Assembly: GCF_001936625.1 (NCBI RefSeq)
Contig: NZ_MSDU01000005.1
Span: 1 to 64,000 of the forward strand
From: Domibacillus antri
GTDB taxonomy: Bacteria > Bacillota > Bacilli > Bacillales > Domibacillaceae
Length of the DNA stretch: 64,000 nucleotides
Direction: 5' to 3'
The notes beneath the pieces are model-generated. The model was not told the origin of the DNA and ran no database searches. It saw nothing but the letters and a program-made list of their open reading frames with translations. Numbering within the stretch: position 1 is the first letter of the stretch; every line of letters starts with the position of its first letter. Below, piece after piece: positions 18,958 to 26,313 of this stretch. The translations under genes and the position numbers were made by a program.

Positions 18958-18986
18958 TTGACCTTAACGAACGTTTTGTTTATACT
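18958..18986 (+). promoter_or_regulatory. Promoter of the serine recombinase gene
   Basis: TTGACC, 17 bp, TATACT, 31 bp before the start codon. The spacer contains the AACGAACGTT dyad, so the recombinase or a repressor could control it. Confidence 0.75.
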
Positions 18987-19016
18987 TATGTTAACGATGA
19001 AAAAGGAGCGATAACA

Positions 19017-19649
19017 ATGACGGTATTCGGTTACGTACGGGTAAGCTCAAAGGATCAAAACGAGGGGCGCCAGCTCGATAAAATAAATGCAAAGGGCGTA
19101 GCAGAACGCAATCTATACGTCGATAAGGCCAGCGGAAAGGACTTTAATCGTCCGGAATACACGGTGCTGCGCCGGGCATTACAAGAAGGTGACCTCGTTT
19201 ATATTGACGCGCTAGATCGCCTGGGCCGTAACTATGATGCCGTCATTGCTGAATGGCGCTATATCACACGGGAAATTGGCGCTGATATTATTGTGCTTGA
19301 GAACGAGGCGTTATTCGACAGCCGCAAATTCCGTGAAATGGGCGATATGGGCAAGCTAATGGAAGACCAGTTCCTATCGTTATTGGCGTATGTAGCTGAG
19401 CAGGAGCGTAAGAATATCCGGCAGCGCCAGCGTGAAGGCATTGACCGCGAGAAGAAAGCAGGCAAGCACCTAGGTCGTCCTGTTGAGGAATTAACGGATG
19501 CACAGCGTAAAGTATGGGCTGACGTGTACCCGCGTTGGAAAGCCGATCAAGTAAAGGCTGTCGAGTTCATGCGCTTGCTTGACGTAAAGAAGACGAAGTT
19601 TTATCGGCTTGTTAAACAATACGAAGAGAAAGGAGCAGCGGCGAAGTGA
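19017..19649 (+). CDS. Serine recombinase (resolvase/invertase family)
   Basis: A 210-aa small serine recombinase. The N-terminal catalytic domain has GYVRVSSKDQ with the nucleophile near Ser10 and the active-site DALDRLGRN near residue 65. The helix E region and a C-terminal HTH (about 170-205) follow. AAGGAG lies 8 nt before ATG. Such enzymes resolve replicon multimers or invert segments. In an element that already has a tyrosine integrase this points to a replicating circular form needing dimer resolution. Confidence 0.93.
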   Translation: MTVFGYVRVSSKDQNEGRQLDKINAKGVAERNLYVDKASGKDFNRPEYTVLRRALQEGDLVYIDALDRLGRNYDAVIAEWRYITREIGADIIVLENEALFDSRKFREMGDMGKLMEDQFLSLLAYVAEQERKNIRQRQREGIDREKKAGKHLGRPVEELTDAQRKVWADVYPRWKADQVKAVEFMRLLDVKKTKFYRLVKQYEEKGAAAK

Positions 19650-19926
19650 CCGTTGCTTTTTTATTTACGCTGACCCCCCAGAGTACCCCGATCGGATAAC
19701 CCGCAACTGGTGCACGGAATTTGCGCGCAACAAAAAAACTCTTTGACCATATTTTACCATCGGATAACTATATTCGTTAATAAGTGTGGATTCACGCATA
19801 AAGTGAAGATAAAATTTACGTAAATGCTTACGTGGAATAATTTGGACTAGTGAAATGCGTAACGTATTTTGGTACGATACGTTTGCGTAAAGTGATTTAC
19901 GTAGAGTTACGTAGGAGGTATTTTGT
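19650..19926. promoter_or_regulatory. Region with repeated TACGTA-type motifs
   Basis: Between the resolvase and the next gene the motif TTACGT(A/G), or its near relatives CGTAACGTA and GCGTAA, recurs about seven times between 19815 and 19914. The last copies are just before the SD of the next gene. They could be operators of a local regulator. Confidence 0.4.
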
Positions 19927-20331
19927 TTGAAAGACTATGATTACACACCGGAAATTGTAAGAATGCTTGAAGAAGGAAAGACGACCGAAGAGATTGCGAA
20001 GATACTTAAAAGAAGCAGGCGTACAATCGAGGATCGGTTAAGAAAAGAAGGTTACGGCAAAGACGGAGAATGTTGGTATAAGAGAAGCGATGATGTGCAA
20101 GAAAGACAGCAAATACAGGGAGGAGTCAGACGAACAAAGAAAACTGATAAAATTGGCGCTTGGATATCAACATTAAGAGCAATGGCAAGAAATAAGAAGA
20201 ACTTAAACGTTGAAGTATCATCTGATATAACAGATTACTACTTAGAAAAAATTAAAGAAAAATACAATATAGATGACGATGAAATTGTTCAACTTGGTAT
20301 TTATGAACTTTATAAAAATCACGTAAAGTAA
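19927..20331 (+). CDS. Small DNA-binding-like protein, 134 aa
   Basis: A 134-aa protein whose N-terminus has an HTH pattern (TTEEIAKILKRSRRTIEDRL, about 18-38) as in sigma-like and Trp-repressor-like DNA-binding proteins. The C-terminal half is helical and basic. The start is TTG 19927, 8 nt after AGGAGG. It is more AT-rich than its neighbours. A hairpin terminator follows at 20342. The role is unknown, probably regulatory. Confidence 0.65.
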   Translation: MKDYDYTPEIVRMLEEGKTTEEIAKILKRSRRTIEDRLRKEGYGKDGECWYKRSDDVQERQQIQGGVRRTKKTDKIGAWISTLRAMARNKKNLNVEVSSDITDYYLEKIKEKYNIDDDEIVQLGIYELYKNHVK

Positions 20332-20337
20332 TACAGA

Positions 20338-20368
20338 AGCACCCCGTCTGCATTAGACGGGGCTTTTC
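20338..20368 (+). terminator. Bidirectional terminator before XRE repressor gene
   Basis: CCCCGTCT pairs with AGACGGGG around a 5-nt loop and ends in CTTTTC. Confidence 0.85.
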
Positions 20369-20373
20369 TATGT

Positions 20374-20604
20374 TTACATATGTATTTCTTCCTCAACGTC
20401 CTCATCCACTAACACTAATAGTTCGCAAATTCTAATATTTAAAACTGTGCATACCTTTCCTAAAGCATCTCGATGATATTGAACTGTAGTGTCATTGTAT
20501 AAGCGACGGAGAGTTTCGAACTTTAAACCGGTTTTTCTTTCAAGTTCACGAATTGACATTTTTCTCTCGTCGAGAATAGTTTTTAAGTTTGATTTAATAC
20601 GCAT
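20374..20604 (-). CDS. XRE/Cro-CI family repressor
   Basis: A 76-aa protein made of a single XRE helix-turn-helix (LKTILDERKMSIRELERKTG at the N-terminus, helices to about 65) with a short acidic tail. AAGGAGGA precedes the ATG. It is transcribed away from the replication-type genes, with a shared operator region at 20657-20728. This is the classic layout of the lysogeny repressor of a small temperate element. Confidence 0.88.
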   Translation of the reverse strand: MRIKSNLKTILDERKMSIRELERKTGLKFETLRRLYNDTTVQYHRDALGKVCTVLNIRICELLVLVDEDVEEEIHM

Positions 20605-20656
20605 TAGTTTTTCCTCCTTAATATTTATTATTCAAGTATACGCTTCTGACTTAAAA

Positions 20657-20728
20657 AAGTTGTCAAAAAATTATTGACAACTTTATGTAGTCGGTTTAAT
20701 ATATGTTTATCGACAACTTTATGTAGTC
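20657..20728. promoter_or_regulatory. Divergent operator region with three repressor-like sites
   Basis: AAGTTGTCAA (20657-20666) and TTGACAACTT (20674-20683) form a perfect inverted repeat. The 22-bp block TTAT(T/C)GACAACTTTATGTAGTC occurs at 20671-20692 and again at 20707-20728 with one mismatch. The rightward promoter TTGACA-17 bp-TAATAT (20674-20702) overlaps the sites, so repressor binding would block it. Confidence 0.8.
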
Positions 20729-20753
20729 AAATTAAGAAGTGGAGGTCGTCAAA

Positions 20754-20918
20754 ATGACAAAACAAATCACTTACACACGCACGGTAATTGGATTCTACAA
20801 CGTGTGCACCGCAGGAAGCGAAACAATCATCGCGACTCTTTCACCGCAGCAAATGACGGCGTTGCTCGGCTACACGCCTACAGGGTCGCTTGGCTGCGCG
20901 GAGGTGAACGGGCTATGA
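20754..20918 (+). CDS. Small protein, 54 aa, first gene of the rightward operon
   Basis: A 54-aa frame starting MTKQITYTRTVIGFYNV with GGAGGT 8 nt upstream. It is the first gene after the repressed rightward promoter and overlaps the next gene as ATGA. In temperate elements this position often holds an antirepressor, excisionase or Cro-like protein, but I see no HTH. Unknown family. Confidence 0.65.
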   Translation: MTKQITYTRTVIGFYNVCTAGSETIIATLSPQQMTALLGYTPTGSLGCAEVNGL

Positions 20919-21112
20919 TTATGGATAACGCAACTATCGAAGCTGATTTTCAGTATCATCGCAAAGAGAATCAGCGCATTGATCGCCGTATAAACGAACT
21001 AGGTATGCGGTGTAGACCGGAATTGTATTCGGAGGAAATGCTCGAATTATTGTTGCGTAGAAGGCACGTCAAAGCGGAATGCTTACGGTTGCGTGCGATG
21101 CGGCGACGGTAA
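20915..21112 (+). CDS. Small basic helical protein, 65 aa
   Basis: A 65-aa protein, MIMDNATIEADFQYHRKENQ at the start, strongly charged and helical, ending in an Arg-rich tail. It overlaps the preceding gene by 4 nt and GGAGGT lies 9 nt upstream, so the two are translationally coupled. Function unknown. Confidence 0.65.
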   Translation: MIMDNATIEADFQYHRKENQRIDRRINELGMRCRPELYSEEMLELLLRRRHVKAECLRLRAMRRR

Positions 21113-21186
21113 ATGCGAAAAAAGTTTATAAAACCGTCCCCACACACGGCTAGCCCAACGATATATACGTATATGCGAAATTTAAG

Positions 21187-21209
21187 ACGCCAATCGGCGT
21201 TTTTTTTTA
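21187..21209 (+). terminator. Terminator after the early small genes
   Basis: GACGCC pairs with GGCGTT around AATC and is followed by a long T run. The stem is short but the U-tract is excellent. Confidence 0.65.
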
Positions 21210-21271
21210 CGTTTTTACGAAAAAAGTTTGCGGAAAATTGTGCGAAACGGATTTGACGAGCAACAAATACG

Positions 21272-21360
21272 GTGTAAGGCGAAAAGGTTTTTTAAATTAT
21301 TTTCGATTTTATGAACCAAACGGGCGGGCGCAAACGGTTTTAATAAGTGTAAGGCGAAAA
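21272..21360. repeat. 14-bp direct repeats before the HTH gene
   Basis: GTGTAAGGCGAAAA occurs at 21272-21285 and 21347-21360, 75 bp apart, just before the SD of the following gene. They may be regulator or replication-protein binding sites. Confidence 0.5.
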
Positions 21361-21384
21361 AGTCACACGGAAAGGGGCGGTAAA

Positions 21385-21795
21385 TTGTCCGACAATAAAC
21401 TCGTTTCAGTAGAGACGCAGCAGGAATACGATATCACCAGCGGCAAGTCAGAAACGCGAATTTTCGTAAAGATGTACGTATCAGCCGTTAAAAACGGATT
21501 GATCGCCGACATGGGGGCGGAACGATGGCAGACACTTTGCGTACTAGCTTCATTTATGGACGCAGAGGGTCGATGTTATCCGACGCAATACCAAATCGCT
21601 AGTGCGCTGAATATCCGAAGGGAAACGGCAAACAGACGTGTGAAATCGTTATGTGACTATCGCTGGCAGGGGCGGCCGGTCGTCATTAAGGAGCAGGCGC
21701 GGTCAAACGACACGCAACGCTGGGAGAACGCAAGATACACAATACTACCGGTCAGTCAGCTCGCAATATTCGATGGACAGCCGAGTGACGCGTAG
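21385..21795 (+). CDS. Helix-turn-helix replication-type protein
   Basis: A 136-aa protein whose central part (about 45-95) is a winged-helix domain (YPTQYQIASALNIRRETANR) typical of phage and plasmid replication initiators of the RepA/DnaD-like N-terminal type. TTG 21385 is chosen because AAAGGGGCGG lies just upstream. A longer frame to 21238 crosses the 14-bp repeats and lacks an SD. It probably acts with the DUF3102 and helicase-like proteins downstream. Function inferred. Confidence 0.68.
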   Translation: MSDNKLVSVETQQEYDITSGKSETRIFVKMYVSAVKNGLIADMGAERWQTLCVLASFMDAEGRCYPTQYQIASALNIRRETANRRVKSLCDYRWQGRPVVIKEQARSNDTQRWENARYTILPVSQLAIFDGQPSDA

Positions 21796-22003
21796 GAGCA
21801 CACGGCTAGAGCTAACATGGCTACACGTAACACTAACTATAGCCATTAATAACAAGAGCCAATATTAACGAGATAAAACATTGCGTCCAAAACCGGGACG
21901 GCATTTCACAACAAAGAACGTTGTTCATGCAATACGTTAAATAAGGGCGTGCCGAACGCATATTAAACCTACGCCAAATACACGAAAGAAAGGATTGGCG
22001 AAA

Positions 22004-22780
22004 ATGACTGAAGTACAGAAGGGCGGCGCTACCGTTTCATTAAGTACCGACATAAACGTAATCACAGCGGAAATCAACGCTTACAAGCAGGTCGCAGGCG
22101 AGGCTATATTCGAAATCGGGCGCCGACTGAAACACGTTAAGGAGAACGACCTGGCGCACGGACAATTTACCGAATGGGTCGAACAATCTGCCGGAATACC
22201 TTACCGACAAGCGAACAGATTTATGAAAGTCGTGAACGAATTAACAGATGAAAAAATGACGACGTCGTCAGATTTGGGATTGAACGTATTATATGAAATC
22301 GCAACCATGTCGGAAGAATCACGCGACCAGCCGCACGTCGTCAACGGAGTCGAAAAGCACGTTCACGAAATGACCGTCCGTGAGTTACGCGAAGTTAAAA
22401 AGGCGCTTAAGGAAGCGGAGCAAGCCGCACGACAGTCGCCTAAAACGGAATACATCGAAGTAACCGACGAAAAGACCGCTGCCGAGCTCGAACTTTATCG
22501 TGAAATATACGGGGAGCTTGGCGGGGAAGGGAGGACGGCGCCGATCGACGACGAAACAGAGTTCCGGGCAATGTCTGCGATGTTCTCTTCGGAAGTGCGG
22601 GAGTTAGTCCAAAGGTTTTCATACTTGCGTAACTATAGCACCATCATACGCAATACAGACGACGCTACTCTACGTCAGTATGAAACCGCGCTAGAAACGC
22701 TGAAACAATTCACAAACGAAGTCGGCCGTGTGGTTGTCCGGGTTGACGGCGAAACAATAATCGATATGGAGGCGGTATAA
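22004..22780 (+). CDS. DUF3102 protein
   Basis: A 258-aa protein of the DUF3102 family found on phages and mobile elements of Firmicutes. The N-terminal region (about 15-110) carries the signature GEAIFEIGRRLKHVKEN and EWVEQSAGIPYRQANRFMKV, followed by a long charged coiled-coil. These proteins are thought to be nucleoid- or replication-associated, without firm biochemistry. ATG 22004 fits AAGAAAGGA 10 nt upstream better than the TTG three codons earlier. Confidence 0.85.
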   Translation: MTEVQKGGATVSLSTDINVITAEINAYKQVAGEAIFEIGRRLKHVKENDLAHGQFTEWVEQSAGIPYRQANRFMKVVNELTDEKMTTSSDLGLNVLYEIATMSEESRDQPHVVNGVEKHVHEMTVRELREVKKALKEAEQAARQSPKTEYIEVTDEKTAAELELYREIYGELGGEGRTAPIDDETEFRAMSAMFSSEVRELVQRFSYLRNYSTIIRNTDDATLRQYETALETLKQFTNEVGRVVVRVDGETIIDMEAV

Positions 22781-22802
22781 ATGGCAGTTACAGTAAAGGA
22801 AC

Positions 22803-23048
22803 TTGGGAGCGGAAACATACAGAAAAGAGGTGGAGCAATTAAAAAGCTGGGGTTCTTTAGTCGATAATGGGCTCGCTGTCTTCGCTGCAATGGTAGGTCT
22901 TCCGGAAACCGCAACTGTGCAAGAGGTTGATCGCGCATTTCGGAAAGCTCGTGCGAAGGCACATCCAGACGCAGGCGGCAACGAGTGGGTATCTGCACGC
23001 TATAACACCGGATACGACAAATTTAAACGCCTTTATAAAGTGAACTAA
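22803..23048 (+). CDS. J-domain-like protein, 81 aa
   Basis: An 81-aa protein whose second half matches a J domain: TVQEVDRAFRKARAKAHPDA with the diagnostic HPD, then a final helix. J-domain proteins stimulate Hsp70 ATPase, and several phage versions recruit DnaK to replication or assembly complexes. The start is uncertain: TTG 22803 has AAAGGA only 3 nt upstream. A better SD (GGAGGCGG) serves ATG 22781 in another frame, which reads 28 codons to a stop at 22867. This suggests either overlapping genes or a small frameshift near 22800. Confidence 0.65.
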   Translation: MGAETYRKEVEQLKSWGSLVDNGLAVFAAMVGLPETATVQEVDRAFRKARAKAHPDAGGNEWVSARYNTGYDKFKRLYKVN

Positions 23049-23067
23049 TAAATCGGGAGGAATCGTA

Positions 23068-23208
23068 ATGAACACACCACGCGGCAAAGAGCAGCCGCCA
23101 AGTCCATGGAAAACCGCCATGTCCTTGAATCTCTATTATCGTAGGTTCTTATTATCGTATGAAAACCTTCGAAAAGGGATATTGCAGACGGCTTGCCCGG
23201 CTGCCTGA
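23068..23208 (+). CDS. Small protein, 46 aa
   Basis: A 46-aa frame starting MNTPRGKEQPPSPWKTAMSL with GGGAGGAA 7 nt before ATG. It is basic with no hydrophobic segment. No family recognised. The strong SD and operon position are the main support. Confidence 0.5.
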   Translation: MNTPRGKEQPPSPWKTAMSLNLYYRRFLLSYENLRKGILQTACPAA

Positions 23209-23406
23209 GCAGGTGATCTTCCTGCGAAGTTAATAAGCGCTAGTCAAACGGTGCACGTAAAAGTGCACGCCACCCTCGATAAACCGCGCCATATCAACGT
23301 TTCTAAACGATTTCCTTAAAGAGAAGGTAGTAAAAAGTGCACGCGTAACTAAGCGGAATGGGGTTATTACCGACAATATTAATCGGAATTAAAAGGGGGA
23401 CTTACG
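23209..23406. other. Non-coding gap with GTGCACG repeats (possible origin)
   Basis: Three copies of GTGCACG lie at 23251, 23263 and 23337 in a 198-bp gap directly upstream of the helicase-like gene. Iterated short motifs next to replication genes are typical of origins, but this is only suggestive. Confidence 0.4.
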
Positions 23407-24603
23407 ATGGAAAACGTAAAAGTGATCGATGCGGTAATGGGCGCAGGGAAAACGACTTTCATGCTGGACTACATTAACGAAGCTTCTCCGGAAAAGAAGT
23501 TCATTTACATTACCCCATTTCTCGACGAAGTGGAACGGGTGAAAAAATCCGTCACGAATCGCACCTTCTTTTCGCCGACAAACGCTGTTGAGGGCGGTCG
23601 TAAGCTGACGAGTTTAAAGCGATTAGTAGAGGATGGCGCTAACATTGCTGCAACGCACGCGCTGTTCGAAATGGCGGATGATGAGTTAATTGATCTGCTT
23701 ATGGCGTCGGATTATGTCCTGGTGCTGGACGAAGTTATGGACGTCATTACAAGAGCGTCCGTTTCCCAGGCGGACATGCGCCTTCTTATCGATAAGAGTT
23801 TCATCCGCATTGAAAACAATCGCGTCGAGTGGGTCGCCAGTGAACTGGAGTATGATTCCGGTCGCTTTGATGACATTCGCTTGCTTGCGCGGGCTGGCAC
23901 GCTGTTTTATCACCGTGATAGTTTCCTTGTTTGGGCGTTTCCTTCGCAGGTTTTCCGGGCTTTCAGCGAGGTTTACGTCATGACCTACCTGTTTCCGGCG
24001 CAGATTCAGAAGTATTACTTCGAGCTGTTTCAGGTACCGTATGAGCTTAAAAGCATTAAAGCCGGCCAGCTGATCGAGCATGATACGAAAGCAGATAATC
24101 GTCCGGAACTGCGTCAGTTGATTGACCTTTATGATGGCGACCACAACCGTCACGGAGAGGGTCGGACTGCTTTTGCACGGGGCTGGCTGTCACGTCGGGA
24201 TCCGGAAGATTTTGAGGTGATGAAAAGGAGTATGTATTCGTATGTTCGACGGATTGCCAAAGCGAAGTCTACAGACGTCATGTGGACGACGTTGAAAGAC
24301 TATCGTTATGAGCTCGCTGGCAGAGGTTACTCAAAAGGATTCGTAGCTGTAAATGCCCGCGCTACCAATCAGTATGCAGACCGGAATACGCTCATTTACG
24401 CCTACAATCGCTTTATGAATCCGGAGGAAAGGGGGTTCTTCCAGGATAACGGCGTCACGGTAAATGAAGATTTGCTTGCGGTTTCGGACTTGCTGCAGTG
24501 GGTCTGGCGCAGCTGTATTAGGAATGGCGAGTCTATCAAACTTTATATCCCGTCGTCGAGAATGCGGCGGCTACTCAACGAATGGAGTAATTACGAACTT
24601 TAA
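23407..24603 (+). CDS. P-loop NTPase, helicase-like replication protein
   Basis: A 398-aa protein with Walker A MGAGKTT at residues 11-17 and Walker B VLVLDEVMD near residue 107. A C-terminal segment LLQWVWRSCIRNG near 370 resembles helicase motif VI. The layout fits an SF2-type or origin-binding helicase found in small phages and mobile elements. AAAGGGGG precedes ATG 23407. It is the largest replication-type gene of the element and no DnaB- or D5-type helicase is present. The ATPase fold is clear; the helicase role is inferred. Confidence 0.8.
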   Translation: MENVKVIDAVMGAGKTTFMLDYINEASPEKKFIYITPFLDEVERVKKSVTNRTFFSPTNAVEGGRKLTSLKRLVEDGANIAATHALFEMADDELIDLLMASDYVLVLDEVMDVITRASVSQADMRLLIDKSFIRIENNRVEWVASELEYDSGRFDDIRLLARAGTLFYHRDSFLVWAFPSQVFRAFSEVYVMTYLFPAQIQKYYFELFQVPYELKSIKAGQLIEHDTKADNRPELRQLIDLYDGDHNRHGEGRTAFARGWLSRRDPEDFEVMKRSMYSYVRRIAKAKSTDVMWTTLKDYRYELAGRGYSKGFVAVNARATNQYADRNTLIYAYNRFMNPEERGFFQDNGVTVNEDLLAVSDLLQWVWRSCIRNGESIKLYIPSSRMRRLLNEWSNYEL

Positions 24604-24612
24604 GGAGGGGTT

Positions 24613-24786
24613 ATGGTGGAGCAGAAATGTGTGTTGAGCTTGCGGATCGCCCGGCATTTGTTGGCGAGGGGATTTCAGCTCGTAGACATCGAGCCGAGCC
24701 GTAAGGTAAGGGGTCAGCTAGTTTTTGTTTTTGCGGAATCACAGGCGTTGAACGAAGAAATTGCTAGTTTCATCCAAAATAACTAA
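24613..24786 (+). CDS. DUF5659-like small protein, 57 aa
   Basis: A 57-aa protein. The pattern ARHLLARGFQLVDIEPSRK then QLVFVFAES and a C-terminal helix fits the DUF5659 family of small phage and plasmid proteins. AAGGAGGGG is 6 nt before ATG. Function unknown. Confidence 0.7.
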   Translation: MVEQKCVLSLRIARHLLARGFQLVDIEPSRKVRGQLVFVFAESQALNEEIASFIQNN

Positions 24787-24801
24787 AACGGGGGAACGTA
24801 C

Positions 24802-25797
24802 ATGACAACGACTAAAGCATCCAAACAACCAGCAGCTAAAACGACTAAACTAGGTTACGAAGAAATGGCGAAAATGATTGCAAGCTCCTACCCGAATAAG
24901 TATCCGCAGCATTACGAACTGCATTCGGCTAATAAAGGGCTGCTTGAGCGTCTGGATATTGCGGACAGCTTGGCGAAGGAAATGTGGGAGTTTTTTGTGG
25001 CGTTGCAAAAGCCGGGCTACAAGCACACGATGCCTGCCCGGAAGGTTATGATGCCGATGCCGCGTGTTAAATCTTCCGTAGAGTTGCTGACAGACTACAT
25101 TTTAGCGGAAGATCATGCTCTCGGTTTGATGCGAAAAGATTATGCGGACGGAAAGCTGGAGATTGACGATGAGGTGCCGCCGTTGGGTGAAGGGGCGCGC
25201 GACTTTATGGAAATGGGCGAACTAACCGAAGACGAGGAGAAGCGCGTTAGAGTATGCGAGATTTGCCAGTCGAACTTTATTGACCGCAGTAGAAACAAAA
25301 TGGCCAAAGTCTGCGGCGCTCAGTGTGGCCGTTTCAAGAATCGACTGCGCAACCGGTCTGCTTATAACGAGAAAGTGCTCGGTCTTGAGGATGAGACTCG
25401 TCGGAAAGGCGACCGTCAGCGTATGGACCTCGAATATGGCTTCTACAATCCGTATGAAATGTGGTGGCTATCGAACAAGAGTGAAGGCGCTCGTTCTGCG
25501 GATAACCTAGAATGGATGATTTACAAGCAAGATTCGAAGCATGATAAGGTGCGCATGAACGGTAAACTAAAGCCGGCGTACGTTGGACGGGATGAGTTTG
25601 ATAAAAAGCCGTTTAATTACCGGACTAAAGGGCGCGAAAAGGTGCGGGAAGATGATGGGAGAGTGTATCCGGTTATTACCCGTCACATTTCGGAGGTTAT
25701 CGATGAGCCGAAGTTTGTAAATGCGGCAAAGATTGAGTGGCCAAAGAAAGAATGTGCCGCTATACCCTGCAGAATTCCCTATATAGGTGAGACATAG
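24802..25797 (+). CDS. Zinc-finger-containing phage-type protein
   Basis: A 331-aa protein with an unusual zinc-binding motif at about 151-180: CEICQSNF, then CGAQCGRFKNRLRNR. It resembles the CGNR/MYM-like fingers used for nucleic-acid binding. The N-terminal 140 residues are helical. The C-terminal part has a charged segment ending near the DDGRVYP motif. RBS GGGGGAA precedes ATG. No family recognised; a DNA-binding or regulatory role is plausible. Confidence 0.7.
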   Translation: MTTTKASKQPAAKTTKLGYEEMAKMIASSYPNKYPQHYELHSANKGLLERLDIADSLAKEMWEFFVALQKPGYKHTMPARKVMMPMPRVKSSVELLTDYILAEDHALGLMRKDYADGKLEIDDEVPPLGEGARDFMEMGELTEDEEKRVRVCEICQSNFIDRSRNKMAKVCGAQCGRFKNRLRNRSAYNEKVLGLEDETRRKGDRQRMDLEYGFYNPYEMWWLSNKSEGARSADNLEWMIYKQDSKHDKVRMNGKLKPAYVGRDEFDKKPFNYRTKGREKVREDDGRVYPVITRHISEVIDEPKFVNAAKIEWPKKECAAIPCRIPYIGET

Positions 25798-25844
25798 TAA
25801 GCTCTTTTTTTTGGGGCTTCGTGTACGGAAAAGGAGGGAAATGA

Positions 25845-26051
25845 ATGGATGCTTCTATCTTCAAAAACTGCCGCTTAGCCAAAAGGATGTCTCAGTCTGC
25901 TTTCGGATCCTACCTCGGTATTTCCGAGAGCACTGTAGCGGCGATTGAGAATAAAAGACGCAATATTTCAGATGCGGTTCGGTATCGATTAGAGGAGAAA
26001 ATCTCTGTTGATGACGAACTTATATTTTTTCGGCTCTATAAATCAAAATGA
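25845..26051 (+). CDS. XRE family transcriptional regulator
   Basis: A 68-aa single-domain XRE protein: CRLAKRMSQSAFGSYLGISE forms helices 1-3 and STVAAIENKRRN the recognition helix. AAGGAGGG lies 7 nt before ATG. Unlike the repressor at 20374 it is on the rightward strand, in a position typical of late-gene activators or a second control gene. Confidence 0.85.
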   Translation: MDASIFKNCRLAKRMSQSAFGSYLGISESTVAAIENKRRNISDAVRYRLEEKISVDDELIFFRLYKSK

Positions 26052-26157
26052 AAATAATTATCCATTATCATATTATCATACCTGTTTTGTAAAGTAAATA
26101 GCGTTTTTGGTGGAATTTTATGTAATTGAGGAACCGGCATTTTCGGAGGTGGAGACG

Positions 26158-26286
26158 TTGACAAACATGGAGCTAATCAAATATCTCGCGGTTCTGGCTG
26201 ACTTGAAAAGAGCCGGTCTCCAAAACCAGCAGGAAGTAGACCGCGCGATCGCCGCAATTGAAAAACGATTGGGCATCGAGAGGTAA
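26158..26286 (+). CDS. Small helical protein, 42 aa
   Basis: A 42-aa frame starting at TTG 26158 with GGAGGTGGAG 6-10 nt upstream; translated MTNMELIKYLAVLADLKRAG, then a second amphipathic helix. It is likely a helical hairpin. Family not recognised. It sits in a tight rightward operon ahead of the HNH gene. Confidence 0.6.
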   Translation: MTNMELIKYLAVLADLKRAGLQNQQEVDRAIAAIEKRLGIER

Positions 26287-26313
26287 AAACGAAGACGATG
26301 AGGAGTGATGATG

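Noticed and set aside
21113-21256. A 47-codon frame MRKKFIKPSPHTA... after the early small genes
   Set aside because: It has no SD of its own and runs through the terminator hairpin and T run at 21187-21209.
21905-21935. LexA/DinR box upstream of the DUF3102 gene
   Set aside because: GAACGTTGTTC has a 3-nt centre; the Gram-positive SOS box needs a 4-nt centre.
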